64,000 nt of DNA from contig RIBL01000004.1 in the NCBI GenBank assembly GCA_003762875.1, positions 110,927-174,926 of the forward strand, in the 5' to 3' direction. Positions within the stretch are counted from its first letter, which is position 1. Every line of letters begins with the position of its first letter. The notes beneath the pieces were generated by a model, which had not been told where the DNA came from, did not search any database, and saw only the letters and a program-made list of their open reading frames with translations. The stretch is from Muribaculaceae bacterium Isolate-110 (HZI). GTDB taxonomy: Bacteria; Bacteroidota; Bacteroidia; Bacteroidales; Muribaculaceae. The position numbers were made by a program, and so were the translations under genes. Positions 22,315-30,986 of this stretch are shown here, piece by piece.

Positions 22315-22675
22315 TGGCGTGAGGGCTTGTGGTTTGTAAATCGATAGAGGGCAAAAAAGTTTAATAGTATGTCCCGCTTCTGCTTGATGAGATATTTTAA
22401 CAAGATCATGACATGATAAGAGCAGAAATTCTATGACATTATTTTGTCAAACGGCCTTTAATGAATCGATTATGCAACAGTCCGTGGCTGGAAGACATGT
22501 GTAATCGAATACCAAATGACAGCAAATAAACGCAACACCCTCCCAAAAGCCCTCAATCCCCGCTCCACTGACGTGCGGAAGCGCAAAGTATTCTCCCGCC
22601 ACCACAAAAAAGCGGAAAAAGCATCCCCATCTGATATTTTCCTCAAAAAAATTTGCAAAAGACAAAAAACATCAC

Positions 22676-22683
22676 TACCTTTG
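22676..22683 (+). promoter_or_regulatory. Promoter of tRNA-Ala
   Basis: TACCTTTG (-7 box) with TTTG at 22652-22655 as -33 element, spacing 20 bases, which is the canonical Bacteroidota layout. The tRNA begins 34 bases downstream. Confidence 0.75.
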
Positions 22684-22717
22684 CAACGCAAAAGCCAAAC
22701 GGCCCAGCCAAACAACC

Positions 22718-22794
22718 GGGGTATTAGCTCATCTGGCTAGAGCGCGACACTGGCAGTGTCGAGGTGAGCGGTTCGAGTCCGCTATACTCCACCA
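22718..22794 (+). tRNA. tRNA-Ala (anticodon GGC)
   Basis: 77 nt including an encoded CCA. The acceptor GGGGTAT pairs with ATACTCC and contains the G3:U70 pair that marks alanine tRNAs. Anticodon stem CGACA/TGTCG, loop CTGGCAG with anticodon GGC at 22752-22754; T-arm GCGGTTCGAGTCCGC. Reads GCC and GCU codons. Followed at once by an intrinsic terminator. Confidence 0.97.
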
Positions 22795-22799
22795 TCCAA

Positions 22800-22828
22800 G
22801 CGAATCGGAAATTTCGATTCGCTTTTTT
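22800..22828 (+). terminator. Intrinsic terminator of tRNA-Ala
   Basis: GCGAATCG (22800-22807) pairs with CGATTCGC (22815-22822), then six T residues. Confidence 0.85.
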
Positions 22829-22869
22829 GTCATATAAGCCCGGCCTCATCTGACACCCCCCTTTTGCCG

Positions 22870-23478
22870 TCACCGGCTGCACTCACCCGCATAAACGATA
22901 AAGTCATGCAGCAGTTCGCGGCCGCATGTGGTGATGACACTCTCGGGGTGAAACTGCACGCCAAACGTCGGGAGCGACTCATGACGCATCGACATGATGT
23001 GACCCTCCTCATCGCGTGAAGTGACATGAAGGCATGAGGGCAGCGATGTCTCGTCGACCGTCCACGAATGATAACGCCCCACCGTGACGCCTCTCCCGTC
23101 ACCACACCGCCCTATGAGCGGGTCGGCCGGGTCAATGTCGGTCAGCACCGACGGATGTCCGTGACGCGGATGAGCGAGCTGACACAACCGTGCCCCGTAA
23201 TGCTGCGCTATGGCCTGGTGACCCAGACATATGCCGAGCATAGGCACATGTGAAGCCTCAGCCACAAGCCTCATCAGTCCGCCGGCCTCACCTGGCACAC
23301 CCGGCCCCGGCGAGAGTATTATAGCGTCATAACGGTCAAGCGAGCCGAAAGGTATGACATCATTGCGCACCACATCCCAGTCAGGCCTGATACCGCCGGC
23401 GGCAGCCCGCTCCCTCTGCAGAAGACCGACTATATTGTAGACAAACGAATCGTAATTATCGATAATCAGAATATTCAT
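22870..23478 (-). CDS. pabA: Class-I glutamine amidotransferase of aminodeoxychorismate synthase
   Basis: 202 residues from ATG 23478 ('MNILIIDNYDSFVYNIVG', the classic PabA/TrpG start). It supplies ammonia from glutamine to PabB for 4-amino-4-deoxychorismate, a folate precursor. Triad: Cys in 'GICLGHQAIA', His and Glu in 'FGVQFHPES'; 'SPGPGVPGE' is also present. PabA rather than TrpG is inferred from context: pabB and pabC form a plus-strand pair whose promoter region and start are duplicated 127 bases upstream of this start. The 7.3-kb island now separates the partners. A TAATTTTG box on the minus strand (23570-23563) may be its promoter. Confidence 0.9.
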   Translation of the reverse strand: MNILIIDNYDSFVYNIVGLLQRERAAAGGIRPDWDVVRNDVIPFGSLDRYDAIILSPGPGVPGEAGGLMRLVAEASHVPMLGICLGHQAIAQHYGARLCQLAHPRHGHPSVLTDIDPADPLIGRCGDGRGVTVGRYHSWTVDETSLPSCLHVTSRDEEGHIMSMRHESLPTFGVQFHPESVITTCGRELLHDFIVYAGECSR

Positions 23479-23561
23479 AATCACACCAGCCTCTTGACGG
23501 CTCCCTCCCGGCCACGCGCTGTCCGCGGGTCTGGGGATATCGAGCCGGGTAAAACTCATCG

Positions 23562-23678
23562 GCAAAATTAACTGTTTATTTCCATTTATTCGTACATTTG
23601 CGTCATGTTTCACCCTATCGACACCATCACGCCCGAAAGACTGCGCGAGCTGATGAACAGCTACGGCTCCTCGCGCCG
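23562..23678. repeat. Island-flanking direct repeat, left copy
   Basis: 117 bases matching 30987-31103 with only three mismatches (23567 A/T, 23581 T/C, 23640 A/T), offset 7425 throughout. It covers the pabA/pabB divergent promoter region and the first 25 codons of pabB. Identity stops at the codon after 'SSRR', where the left copy runs into island sequence. Confidence 0.92.
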
Positions 23679-23706
23679 GCCCAACAGGCCGTCCAACTCC
23701 GACTAA
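23605..23706 (+). pseudogene. Truncated 5' fragment of pabB
   Basis: 33-codon frame whose first 25 codons match the start of pabB at 31030 with one substitution (Arg for Ser in 'TPExLRELM'). After 'SSRRP' it runs into unrelated sequence and a TAA. It keeps its own TACATTTG box at 23593-23600, so it may still be transcribed toward the island, antisense to the island operon. Remnant of the split or displaced gene; no function expected. Confidence 0.88.
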
Positions 23707-23806
23707 ATCACAATTTCGAACGCATTCACCCAAGCAAACCAACGCAAGCAAACACCCAACAACAAAATGGGTGCAGACACTCCCGCTCCCATCCGAACTT
23801 TTTCCT

Positions 23807-24058
23807 TTACAAGTCCCATATACATATATACATATATAGGATTAGGCTTGTCCTGGCATATATAAAGACCAAACCAAACTGTTGTAACGAGGCAGACAAA
23901 CCTGAAACCATCACACCTGATGAAAAAACAGGAATGACCCAAGATTCTTTCTTTTCAGAAATTTCCAACAATAGAGATTTCTTACAATAATGTGGCACGT
24001 AAGATCCAGTGTATATTCTCATGTATAGTCCAACCTTGATCTTATAAACCGCTGTCAT
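23807..24058 (-). CDS. Possible small hydrophobic protein at the end of the island operon
   Basis: 83-codon frame whose ATG overlaps the DUF1848 stop (TAATG), a layout typical of translational coupling. Composition is hydrophobic in its second half ('FGLVFIYARTSLILYMYICIWDL'). No family recognised and the sequence is AT-rich, so chance is quite possible. Confidence 0.22.
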   Translation of the reverse strand: MTAVYKIKVGLYMRIYTGSYVPHYCKKSLLLEISEKKESWVIPVFSSGVMVSGLSASLQQFGLVFIYARTSLILYMYICIWDL

Positions 24059-25110
24059 TAGTCTATGAGACTTTCGCTTTCATCCGAATGTTTCATAGCA
24101 TTATCCAATACAACTTTCCTACTAGTATTAGCATAACAATAGACACAAAAATGACGGCAAGTATTATACATACCAATATCCTTGCTGATCATACAGCCAC
24201 ACAGTTTTCTCTGCCCCTTATCTTTTAGGTTCTTATGTGTTTCCGGAAGTTCTGATATATCACCAAAAAGGTTAGGCTCAGGCAACTTTCCAGATCGAAG
24301 ATAATATACAAGTTCTTTATCTTCTCCAAATACTTTCTCCATCAATTCCCCGTCAATACATCTATTATGTTCAATCCCAAATTTCTCCAAATCCAAGGAT
24401 TCCGCACAAGTGGCCATAGTTATATCCCATCCTTCCTTTTTCCAAATATCTCTTATTTGGCAAAGACCCTCTATAATCTCATTCTTTTGAGCATCCGTTC
24501 CTTCTCCTTCTCCAACATTATCTTTGGTAAATAGAATTGTTTCCTTTATGAGATTATTCTGTACTTTCTTATAAGCATTGATGTCTACAAAACTAAAAAT
24601 AAGTTTTCTTGTATAACTTTTTAACGCATTTCCTATGCGCCATATCTTTAATAGGATGGAACGTGGAGGAATTTCAGTACTAAGAATAATGGGGTCAAAT
24701 CTCCAAATTATTCGCTCCGCACCTACGATATCTGAAAGTTTTTTGAATGTCTCAATCCGATATTCTAAAGATGGGATATTAGGCTCCAAATTCTCATTGG
24801 TATAGTCATTTAGCGTAAATTGAAAATAATAATGAATTCCCATCTCATCAAGAATATGCAGATATGGGATAATCGGTGCAGGATTTTTAGTCCAAAATAC
24901 AATAACCTTACAATGCGAGAAAGAGATATACCGCTTTTGCTGGTTGAAAGGATTTATCCACGAACAATATCCTTTTACCAATCTGTTGAAAAACCAATTA
25001 GCAAAGAAAGCCGGTATATCTGTTGAGCGACTCGCTGATATGATAACGGGTGCTATAGCCTCAATCATAGAGCCCTCGTCATTTTGAATGTAAACTTTAT
25101 CTATTGCCAT
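24058..25110 (-). CDS. DUF1848 family protein (putative Fe-S / radical-SAM-like enzyme)
   Basis: 350 residues. The N-terminus carries the family hallmark 'PVIISASRSTDIPAFFANWF' (about 21-40), then 'VIVFWTKNPAPIIPYL', 'YYFQFTLNDY', and 'RIIWRFDPIILS'. The C-terminus has a dense cysteine cluster: C304-G-C306, then 'SKDIGMYNTCRHFCVYCYA' with C318-x3-C322-x2-C325, the spacing of a radical-SAM [4Fe-4S] site but located at the C-terminus. DUF1848 has no firmly known function; similarity to spore photoproduct lyase-type enzymes has been suggested and would imply lesion or base chemistry, which is inference. It overlaps the upstream 810-residue gene by 14 bases, so the two are tightly coupled. Confidence 0.85.
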   Translation of the reverse strand: MAIDKVYIQNDEGSMIEAIAPVIISASRSTDIPAFFANWFFNRLVKGYCSWINPFNQQKRYISFSHCKVIVFWTKNPAPIIPYLHILDEMGIHYYFQFTLNDYTNENLEPNIPSLEYRIETFKKLSDIVGAERIIWRFDPIILSTEIPPRSILLKIWRIGNALKSYTRKLIFSFVDINAYKKVQNNLIKETILFTKDNVGEGEGTDAQKNEIIEGLCQIRDIWKKEGWDITMATCAESLDLEKFGIEHNRCIDGELMEKVFGEDKELVYYLRSGKLPEPNLFGDISELPETHKNLKDKGQRKLCGCMISKDIGMYNTCRHFCVYCYANTSRKVVLDNAMKHSDESESLID

Positions 25111-27529
25111 ATTTAGAATAAAGGAGACTTAAAATTTGTTCCACAGGCACATTGTAATATATTTTTCTAAGCCAAGCCTGACTACTTTCTTGCTTATTAT
25201 GGAGATAGTTAGCAAATTTATCCAATACTGATTGATTGTCTTTAGGACTATTGGCGTATCGCCCAGGGGTAATTTTCCCACTCCTCTCATCTCTATATGT
25301 AGAGGCGTAGTTTCCAACAAACCATCTGATATCTATGGATACTTGTTTATGAAGATTCGGAAAATGTCTGGAGACCACATTTTCTATAGTTCCGGAATAG
25401 AGTAAAGATTCGTTATTAGCCCGAAGTGACTCATTCCATGTTGCTAATTTAGGTTCTATCTCCGAATTGATGTTATCCGTACTAGAAAATAGATCTAAAG
25501 CATCCTTGACATTTTTTCCAAATCCACTAAGCGGTTCTTTGTGTGAAAACGTGGTGTTTATTTCAGATCCATGTAAACAAGTCATTTTGTTTTGGATTGG
25601 ATGGGCATCTATTGTATTACGAATAACACGAGATGCTACAGGATACGTTTGGAAAGAATAATCCGGACAGATATGTTCACACATCTGTTTCCATGGCTTG
25701 AGCATCTCAGACCATCCGTACTTTCTAAAATCATTTAGAAGGCTTACGAAACGTAATGGGTCATTGTCATTCCCGAATTTATCCAACGCCAATAAAAGAC
25801 CTTGCTCCAATAGCTCTTTATTTCTCTTATTCTTTTTAACAACTTTATGGAAATATTCCAAAACTTGCTGGCGAAAGTTTCGGATTTGCAAATGCATTTT
25901 TTGATTTTGCTCAAAAGTGGTGACCTCTATTGGTTCAGTATAAATTTCTTGTGAACCTTCTGCAGGTAGAGAAAGTGGCAAGTCGATCCTATCCAGAGTT
26001 TTTTCTACCTGACTATATATGGAAACGACAATATCTCGACTCAATCCGTCAAATATAGTCCGTGGGATTGATACATATCCAACAAGACCGCCCCATAAAG
26101 CAAGTGCATACTGATACTGCGTAACAGCATTGGTTTCGAGGTACGATTTGAGGCTGTCATAATCTTCACCTTTTAATATAAATGCTGCTACACTTTGTAG
26201 TACAGGATTGTCAATATCCATGAGTTCAAACGGTTCGTATTTACTTATGTTTTTACGCATACTGTCAAAGTATGCCTGCGTATCAGAACCTTGCCATTGT
26301 TGCCCCATCCCTTCAATGATAGATCTCAGAGTCTTAACAACATTGACAGCTACATCTTTACGATTGATACGTATTTCTTCAAGAGAAGGAACGAGATTAT
26401 CCCAAATGATTTGCTTAGCAATGTTATTAAACAGTCTATCATCCTCACTTTCATTTGATAATGTCACTGACTCAAACGAACTTGTATCTACTTCAAGTTG
26501 GTCTTGAAATAACGTGCCGTTTAGTATTTCCTTGCGATTGCGGACTATACACGCATGCGTATGTAATCGTAGTTCTTGATTGTATTGTTCGTAACCATAT
26601 GTTCCTGTCAGACTGTATGAACGAAGTGATTTCCGAAGGCTTATGCCCTCATCCGCAAGAAATCTAGATTTTGCCTCATTTTCGACACCAAGGTCCCGAA
26701 GTATCTTATCAAGAATTGCTGTTGGTATTCCATTTGGCAACTCAGAAAATATTGTGGTTAGGATAGAAATTTTCTCATTCCATCGATTTTTAGCAATTGC
26801 CGGAATTGGATCGTATAGTGAATATTCATTATCCAAGGTTTCCAATTCCAATTTTAAGGAGTTGGGAATATTACCATCAGACTTAATCGATGATATTATG
26901 TCGTAGACTCGCTTTTGGATTTTTAAGAGTTTGGCGATTTCAGGAGAGAGAGAATAAACCAGCCCAAGAGCATATCCCCAGATAAAACCTTTCGCTTTAT
27001 CGTAGGCATTTTCAGAATAAGTTGATTCCAACTTAGGGACTGATATTTTTCGTAATAATTCAGAAAGAGCAGGTCCTTGTTCAGCAGAACCTATCCCATG
27101 AAAATGGCTTTTAAAGTAATCAAAAAACTTACATTTAGCACTATCGGAGCAACTGTTAAATGTATACACCAAATCTTGCTTCCTGTAAAAAAGAAGATTT
27201 GTATTGGATGGAGAAATTATTATAGGATTAGCCGAAGCATATACGGCAATACCGTCAAAGATGCCTATATAAAAGAGACCATAACCCTCCGGGGTGTCTG
27301 CTTCGATTTCAACAACCATAGGATAGTTTTCTCGGGTTGGGTCATAGATGTTGAATTGCGGTATCTTTGTGAAAGCTAATGTACAGTAATCATACTGACG
27401 TAATTCCTCCAAAATCTCAAAATGTGAGTATCCGAAAACTCGTTTAGAGCATTCACGAGCCGGGGCAACACATTCACAAGAGAGGATGCTGTCTGCATTG
27501 AGAGACGAAGTTGGAATATAGAGCTTCAT
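25097..27529 (-). CDS. Uncharacterised 810-residue island protein
   Basis: Not recognised. The N-terminus 'MKLYIPTSSLNADSILSCECVAP' has no signal peptide or membrane segment, so it is probably cytoplasmic. About 1-160 look like a compact alpha/beta domain; the remainder is mostly helical with charged stretches, e.g. 'NFRQQVLEYFHKVVKKNKRN' near 560-580, and ends with basic and aromatic residues. No Walker, nuclease or protease motif found by eye. It starts 6 bases after the helicase gene and overlaps DUF1848, so it is a fixed part of the operon. Its size and position suggest a scaffold, effector or target-recognition subunit, but that is a guess. Confidence 0.8.
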   Translation of the reverse strand: MKLYIPTSSLNADSILSCECVAPARECSKRVFGYSHFEILEELRQYDYCTLAFTKIPQFNIYDPTRENYPMVVEIEADTPEGYGLFYIGIFDGIAVYASANPIIISPSNTNLLFYRKQDLVYTFNSCSDSAKCKFFDYFKSHFHGIGSAEQGPALSELLRKISVPKLESTYSENAYDKAKGFIWGYALGLVYSLSPEIAKLLKIQKRVYDIISSIKSDGNIPNSLKLELETLDNEYSLYDPIPAIAKNRWNEKISILTTIFSELPNGIPTAILDKILRDLGVENEAKSRFLADEGISLRKSLRSYSLTGTYGYEQYNQELRLHTHACIVRNRKEILNGTLFQDQLEVDTSSFESVTLSNESEDDRLFNNIAKQIIWDNLVPSLEEIRINRKDVAVNVVKTLRSIIEGMGQQWQGSDTQAYFDSMRKNISKYEPFELMDIDNPVLQSVAAFILKGEDYDSLKSYLETNAVTQYQYALALWGGLVGYVSIPRTIFDGLSRDIVVSIYSQVEKTLDRIDLPLSLPAEGSQEIYTEPIEVTTFEQNQKMHLQIRNFRQQVLEYFHKVVKKNKRNKELLEQGLLLALDKFGNDNDPLRFVSLLNDFRKYGWSEMLKPWKQMCEHICPDYSFQTYPVASRVIRNTIDAHPIQNKMTCLHGSEINTTFSHKEPLSGFGKNVKDALDLFSSTDNINSEIEPKLATWNESLRANNESLLYSGTIENVVSRHFPNLHKQVSIDIRWFVGNYASTYRDERSGKITPGRYANSPKDNQSVLDKFANYLHNKQESSQAWLRKIYYNVPVEQILSLLYSKYGNR

Positions 27530-27535
27530 ATTTTT

Positions 27536-28552
27536 TCAGATTACATCATCGTCATCTGATGTATTGTAGATTGAAGACGATGGATTTGGGAAAAACTCAC
27601 AAAGGGAACCAGAATAGCCTAGATACAGCCGTTCACTACAACGAGTCATTGCTACATATAATGCGGCGCGTTTGTCTGCAGAAAAAGCAGTTTCACAACC
27701 AGGGATGAAAACATCCTTGAATTGAAGCCCTTTCGCACACCACCATGTCATTATTTTGGGGTTTGTGGAGTGGAAATCCAAGTCCATTTCTGTTTCTTGA
27801 TTGGCATTGAATTTAAACTCACATGTCACTCCCTTCCCTTTCAAGTAGTTTTTAACATACTCTACTGACATAGGACCTTTGTCGTTTGTTGGCAAAAGAA
27901 TACCAACATTTGTTAGAGAACGGTTCTTAATAATCTCTGCAATTTTATCAAGTTGCTCATCAAAATTTCTTGCATAGATAAGATTCGGCTTCTCTCCATC
28001 TCGCTTGCATTTCAACTCAAGGTCTTCAACCTGACCTACTGGTTCTCCAAGCTTTGCAATAGCTTTTGTAAGTCTGTAATTGAAATACAATGGATCGGCT
28101 GCTACGCCAAGGAGATGAGCAGTTTCTTCAACCGGCATAGTTGGTTCGTTGAAGCCCATGATTGACTGGGCAGTATCCCCAAAGAAGAAACAGATTTCTC
28201 CATATTCACGGATTTCATCTATTTGTTGACGAGTAAAGTCCTGACACTCGTCAACAATCATATACTTAACTTTTCGCTTGTTGAATTTCCACTGATGATA
28301 ATGATACACATTTCGAAGCCCAAGAGACTTCATACCGTCTTCAAAATATCTACGAAGAGTTTTTGTATAAACGATAATAACATAACTATCACCAGTCGTT
28401 GCCAACTGTTTTGCTTTATGGAGTGCAATAAGTGATTTTCCACTGCCTGCACTACCAGTGACAACCATTGAACGGTTGTTCTTTTTGTCAATAAGCAGAC
28501 GTTGAAAGTCATCCAGACTCGCATAATCGATGTAAAAATCAGATTCAGGCAT
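27536..28552 (-). CDS. Compact superfamily-1 (UvrD/Rep-like) DNA helicase
   Basis: 338 residues from ATG 28552 ('MPESDFYIDYASLDDFQ'); an upstream ATG at 28630 would overlap the preceding gene by 56 bases and adds a non-conserved stretch. Motifs in order: Walker A 'VTGSAGSGKSLIALHKA', Walker B 'YMIVDECQDF', motif III 'FFFGDTAQSI', motif IV 'NYRLTKAI', motif V 'WWCAKGLQFKDVFIPG', motif VI 'ALYVAMTRCSERLYLGYSG'. All ATPase motifs look intact, so it should be active. It is far shorter than UvrD (about 720), lacking the large 1B/2B insertions. Small SF1 ATPases of this kind are common partners of nucleases in defence operons. Confidence 0.9.
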   Translation of the reverse strand: MPESDFYIDYASLDDFQRLLIDKKNNRSMVVTGSAGSGKSLIALHKAKQLATTGDSYVIIVYTKTLRRYFEDGMKSLGLRNVYHYHQWKFNKRKVKYMIVDECQDFTRQQIDEIREYGEICFFFGDTAQSIMGFNEPTMPVEETAHLLGVAADPLYFNYRLTKAIAKLGEPVGQVEDLELKCKRDGEKPNLIYARNFDEQLDKIAEIIKNRSLTNVGILLPTNDKGPMSVEYVKNYLKGKGVTCEFKFNANQETEMDLDFHSTNPKIMTWWCAKGLQFKDVFIPGCETAFSADKRAALYVAMTRCSERLYLGYSGSLCEFFPNPSSSIYNTSDDDDVI

Positions 28553-28574
28553 TATGTTGAATTTTAATATTTTC

Positions 28575-30536
28575 TTATTTGAAAATACATTGAGTATTAT
28601 TAAAAATTTTTTTGATATGCGCTTCATCAAAACCTAAACCAGCTCTAGAAATAAAGCGTACTGTAAACTTGCTATGGTCTTTCGACTTAGCTGTATGAGA
28701 TATATATGTATCCTTTTTGTAAAAACAGGGATGCATACATGGTCCCGCCAAAGAAAAGCCCTGACAAGGGGCAATCGATTTGAACATTCCTCTATGGGTT
28801 GATAAAAATGCATTAATTCCTATATTCATTCTTTGAGGCAAAAACAGCCCACTGTGTTCATCTTTAGTAGTGACATCAATTATAGACATTATCCCCGTTT
28901 CTCCTAATAATGGCGCAAAAAGTCCTGCAAAAAACTCATATCCATTTTCGTCAATACACTTTTTCCTCTCAAATTCTCCTATTGCTTTTGATGTGACTAT
29001 AAAATCAAAATCCCTCCCAATAAAATTTGAAATAATAGATAGGTCAGCTTGTGACTCAATAAAACAAGGAGCCACTGATAACTCAACATGGTTCTGTCCT
29101 CTTGAATTGTAACGTCCAATTATTTTTTCTAACAATCTTAGAGAATTTTGATTCCCATCAATCCCAATTACTTTTATTAGTTTATTTGCTTTAACTCTAT
29201 TTTCAAAGGCATGTAGAAACCCTAAAATCTCTCCTCCTGTTCCACATCCAAAATCAAGAATCTTAATCACCGACTTGGATTCTAAAGTTGATCTGATTGA
29301 ATCGTCATGTAAAACAGCGTTAAAGCTCATATATCCCTCTGCAAAACTACGTGGGAAATACGTTCCAAGATAAATTTTACACTCATCTTTATTTAAATCA
29401 AGATTGTATGAAAATCTCGTATAAGATGGTTTGTATTGGGCATTAAGCTCATTAAAAATATATTCATCTATCCATGAGGGTAATATTATTTCTTCAATAT
29501 TACATTGTTTAGTTAATTCGCCCCATTTTTGAACTGTATGTGCCATGGGTTGACTATTTTGACGGACATTAGGAGAATACTTGGGTTCAAAATCACCCTC
29601 ACCCCAACTAATCACATCAGAAGATAATGAGATTACATCCTTATTAAATAAATTTTTTAAGGTATGAATATAGGATGAAGCATTTTTTACTTGTAAAATG
29701 GTCACATATTCCGAGACAAAAGGTAGTGGAAAGTCCATTATCTTCTCAAAATATTTATAATAAACAACCATCAACTTATAATCCGTAGATAGACCTATGG
29801 CAGGTAATACCTGAGTATCTATAAATTGATAATACTCATTTTTAATCAATTCAGTTTCTGTATCTAGTATATCTAATAGGGGGGCACTTGTCAAAGACTC
29901 CGAATTAGCCTGTACGATGTCTTTCTTTGACAAGATATTCACATCCACAGAAAAACGAGAGTCGATAAACTCATCAATAAGCCCAAGCTTAGTTATCAGC
30001 TCAAGAATTTGCTCGTTAGAGAGATTGAAATTTGTCGTTGTGACATCCTCTATCTTATCTATAAAATGATCAGAATCACAAATGTGTAGCCAACTTTTGA
30101 CCTTTTCAGACAGATTATTCTGCAAAATTATTGGCTGTGCAAATACAATCAGGTACGGAATGTCTTTCAACATCCTATTTGGTAGAATACCACCTTCTTT
30201 AAGACCTCGCTTGATTGCTATATGGTTCAACTTTGCTTGCTGATAAACAGATTTACGAGAGCCTCCTTTTATAATTGCACCGTCGGCAAGTGTCCAATGT
30301 CCATTCTCGAAAGCACTTAATTTACCTCCATAGTTTTTAAATTCTATCGAAATAATTGCATCGGATTTGATTAATATCCCATCAAACTCGCAATCAAAAA
30401 TATTATAATTCGCCACGAATACACATAATTCATCACTTGCTTCATATTTTGAACGAAGTAAGTTGCAAATGACTCTATACTGCTCTCGCTCTGCAGTATG
30501 CTCATAGTCGGATATTTTGAATGCGATGAAAGACAT
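28575..30536 (-). CDS. NERD nuclease-like domain fused to SAM-dependent methyltransferase
   Basis: 653 residues. N-terminal NERD domain (about 10-130): 'FDGILIKSDAIISIEFKNYGG' gives the PD-(D/E)xK-type core D52...E65-x-K67, with a conserved Gln in 'YQQAKLN'. The middle (about 200-400) is unassigned. C-terminal class-I methyltransferase (about 400-600): motif I 'ILDFGCGTGGEILGF', acidic loop 'VIGIDGNQNSL', then 'FDFIVTSKAIGEF'. Its tail 'APC...GPCMHPCF' faintly recalls the Cys-rich tail of Rsm22-type rRNA methyltransferases. First gene of the island operon. The fusion could modify and cleave nucleic acid; the substrate (DNA or RNA) cannot be told. Confidence 0.85.
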   Translation of the reverse strand: MSFIAFKISDYEHTAEREQYRVICNLLRSKYEASDELCVFVANYNIFDCEFDGILIKSDAIISIEFKNYGGKLSAFENGHWTLADGAIIKGGSRKSVYQQAKLNHIAIKRGLKEGGILPNRMLKDIPYLIVFAQPIILQNNLSEKVKSWLHICDSDHFIDKIEDVTTTNFNLSNEQILELITKLGLIDEFIDSRFSVDVNILSKKDIVQANSESLTSAPLLDILDTETELIKNEYYQFIDTQVLPAIGLSTDYKLMVVYYKYFEKIMDFPLPFVSEYVTILQVKNASSYIHTLKNLFNKDVISLSSDVISWGEGDFEPKYSPNVRQNSQPMAHTVQKWGELTKQCNIEEIILPSWIDEYIFNELNAQYKPSYTRFSYNLDLNKDECKIYLGTYFPRSFAEGYMSFNAVLHDDSIRSTLESKSVIKILDFGCGTGGEILGFLHAFENRVKANKLIKVIGIDGNQNSLRLLEKIIGRYNSRGQNHVELSVAPCFIESQADLSIISNFIGRDFDFIVTSKAIGEFERKKCIDENGYEFFAGLFAPLLGETGIMSIIDVTTKDEHSGLFLPQRMNIGINAFLSTHRGMFKSIAPCQGFSLAGPCMHPCFYKKDTYISHTAKSKDHSKFTVRFISRAGLGFDEAHIKKIFNNTQCIFK

Positions 30537-30986
30537 TTATTTCATTTGCTTTTGAAAAAATGCCCTTAGATCCCCAATCGGACGGATTTATTGGTTCAAC
30601 AAAAAGCGCAGGATCCGTACTGTTACTCGTCCCGCTATCAAGGCATGTGGCTTCGCCGTTTCATCGTAGAACGAGTAACGCAGAGCCTACGCCGTATGAT
30701 ATATGATACACCAAAGGGGACATACCGACAAGGTATAATCCACCCAAGAGTATGTTACCATACCCGAGACATCTACCGTTACTTCATTCTTGACGATGGT
30801 TGAGAAATTGCCACATTTCTGATAGCCAAGAATCAAGCGCAGTAAACGCTTTCATTATGTAATGACCTCCCTCGTTCCGCTCCTTGTGGAGTCTCACGGC
30901 GTAAGGTCAGGACAAAATTAGCGAAAATTTTTGAAATGACAATTGAATATGCTGAGAAACATAATATTTAGAGTCAACAAGCAAGT
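30537..30986. other. Non-coding right end of the island
   Basis: 450 bases upstream of the island operon. Contains a perfect 9-bp inverted repeat GTTACTCGT (30622-30630) / ACGAGTAAC (30671-30679) separated by 40 bases, and a TGACCT/AGGTCA pair near 30861-30908. Composition is less AT-rich than the operon between about 30600 and 30760. Short frames here have no recognisable homology. It presumably holds the operon's control region. Confidence 0.45.

Larger units (their letters stand above)
23679..30986. mobile_element. AT-rich genomic island between pabA and pabB
   Basis: 7.3-kb block bounded exactly by the 117-bp direct repeats. Composition drops visibly to AT-rich against the G+C-rich flanks and returns at the right repeat. 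All convincing genes form one minus-strand operon (DUF1848, unknown, SF1 helicase, NERD-methyltransferase). No integrase, transposase or relaxase is visible, so entry could have been by a recombinase supplied in trans or by homologous recombination at pabB. The non-coding ends (23707-24057 and 30537-30986) show no recognisable relics. Confidence 0.85.

Noticed and set aside
22447..22740. Short frames on both strands between the lipid kinase and tRNA-Ala
   Set aside because: No promoter-start agreement and no homology; the plus-strand one runs into the tRNA.
30591..30803. 70-codon plus-strand frame in the right end of the island, and shorter frames there
   Set aside because: Needs a TTG start, has no recognisable motif, and its composition is random-looking; treated as non-coding control region.
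23679..30986. Prophage or integrative conjugative element
   Set aside because: No capsid, tail, integrase, relaxase or transfer gene is visible in the island.
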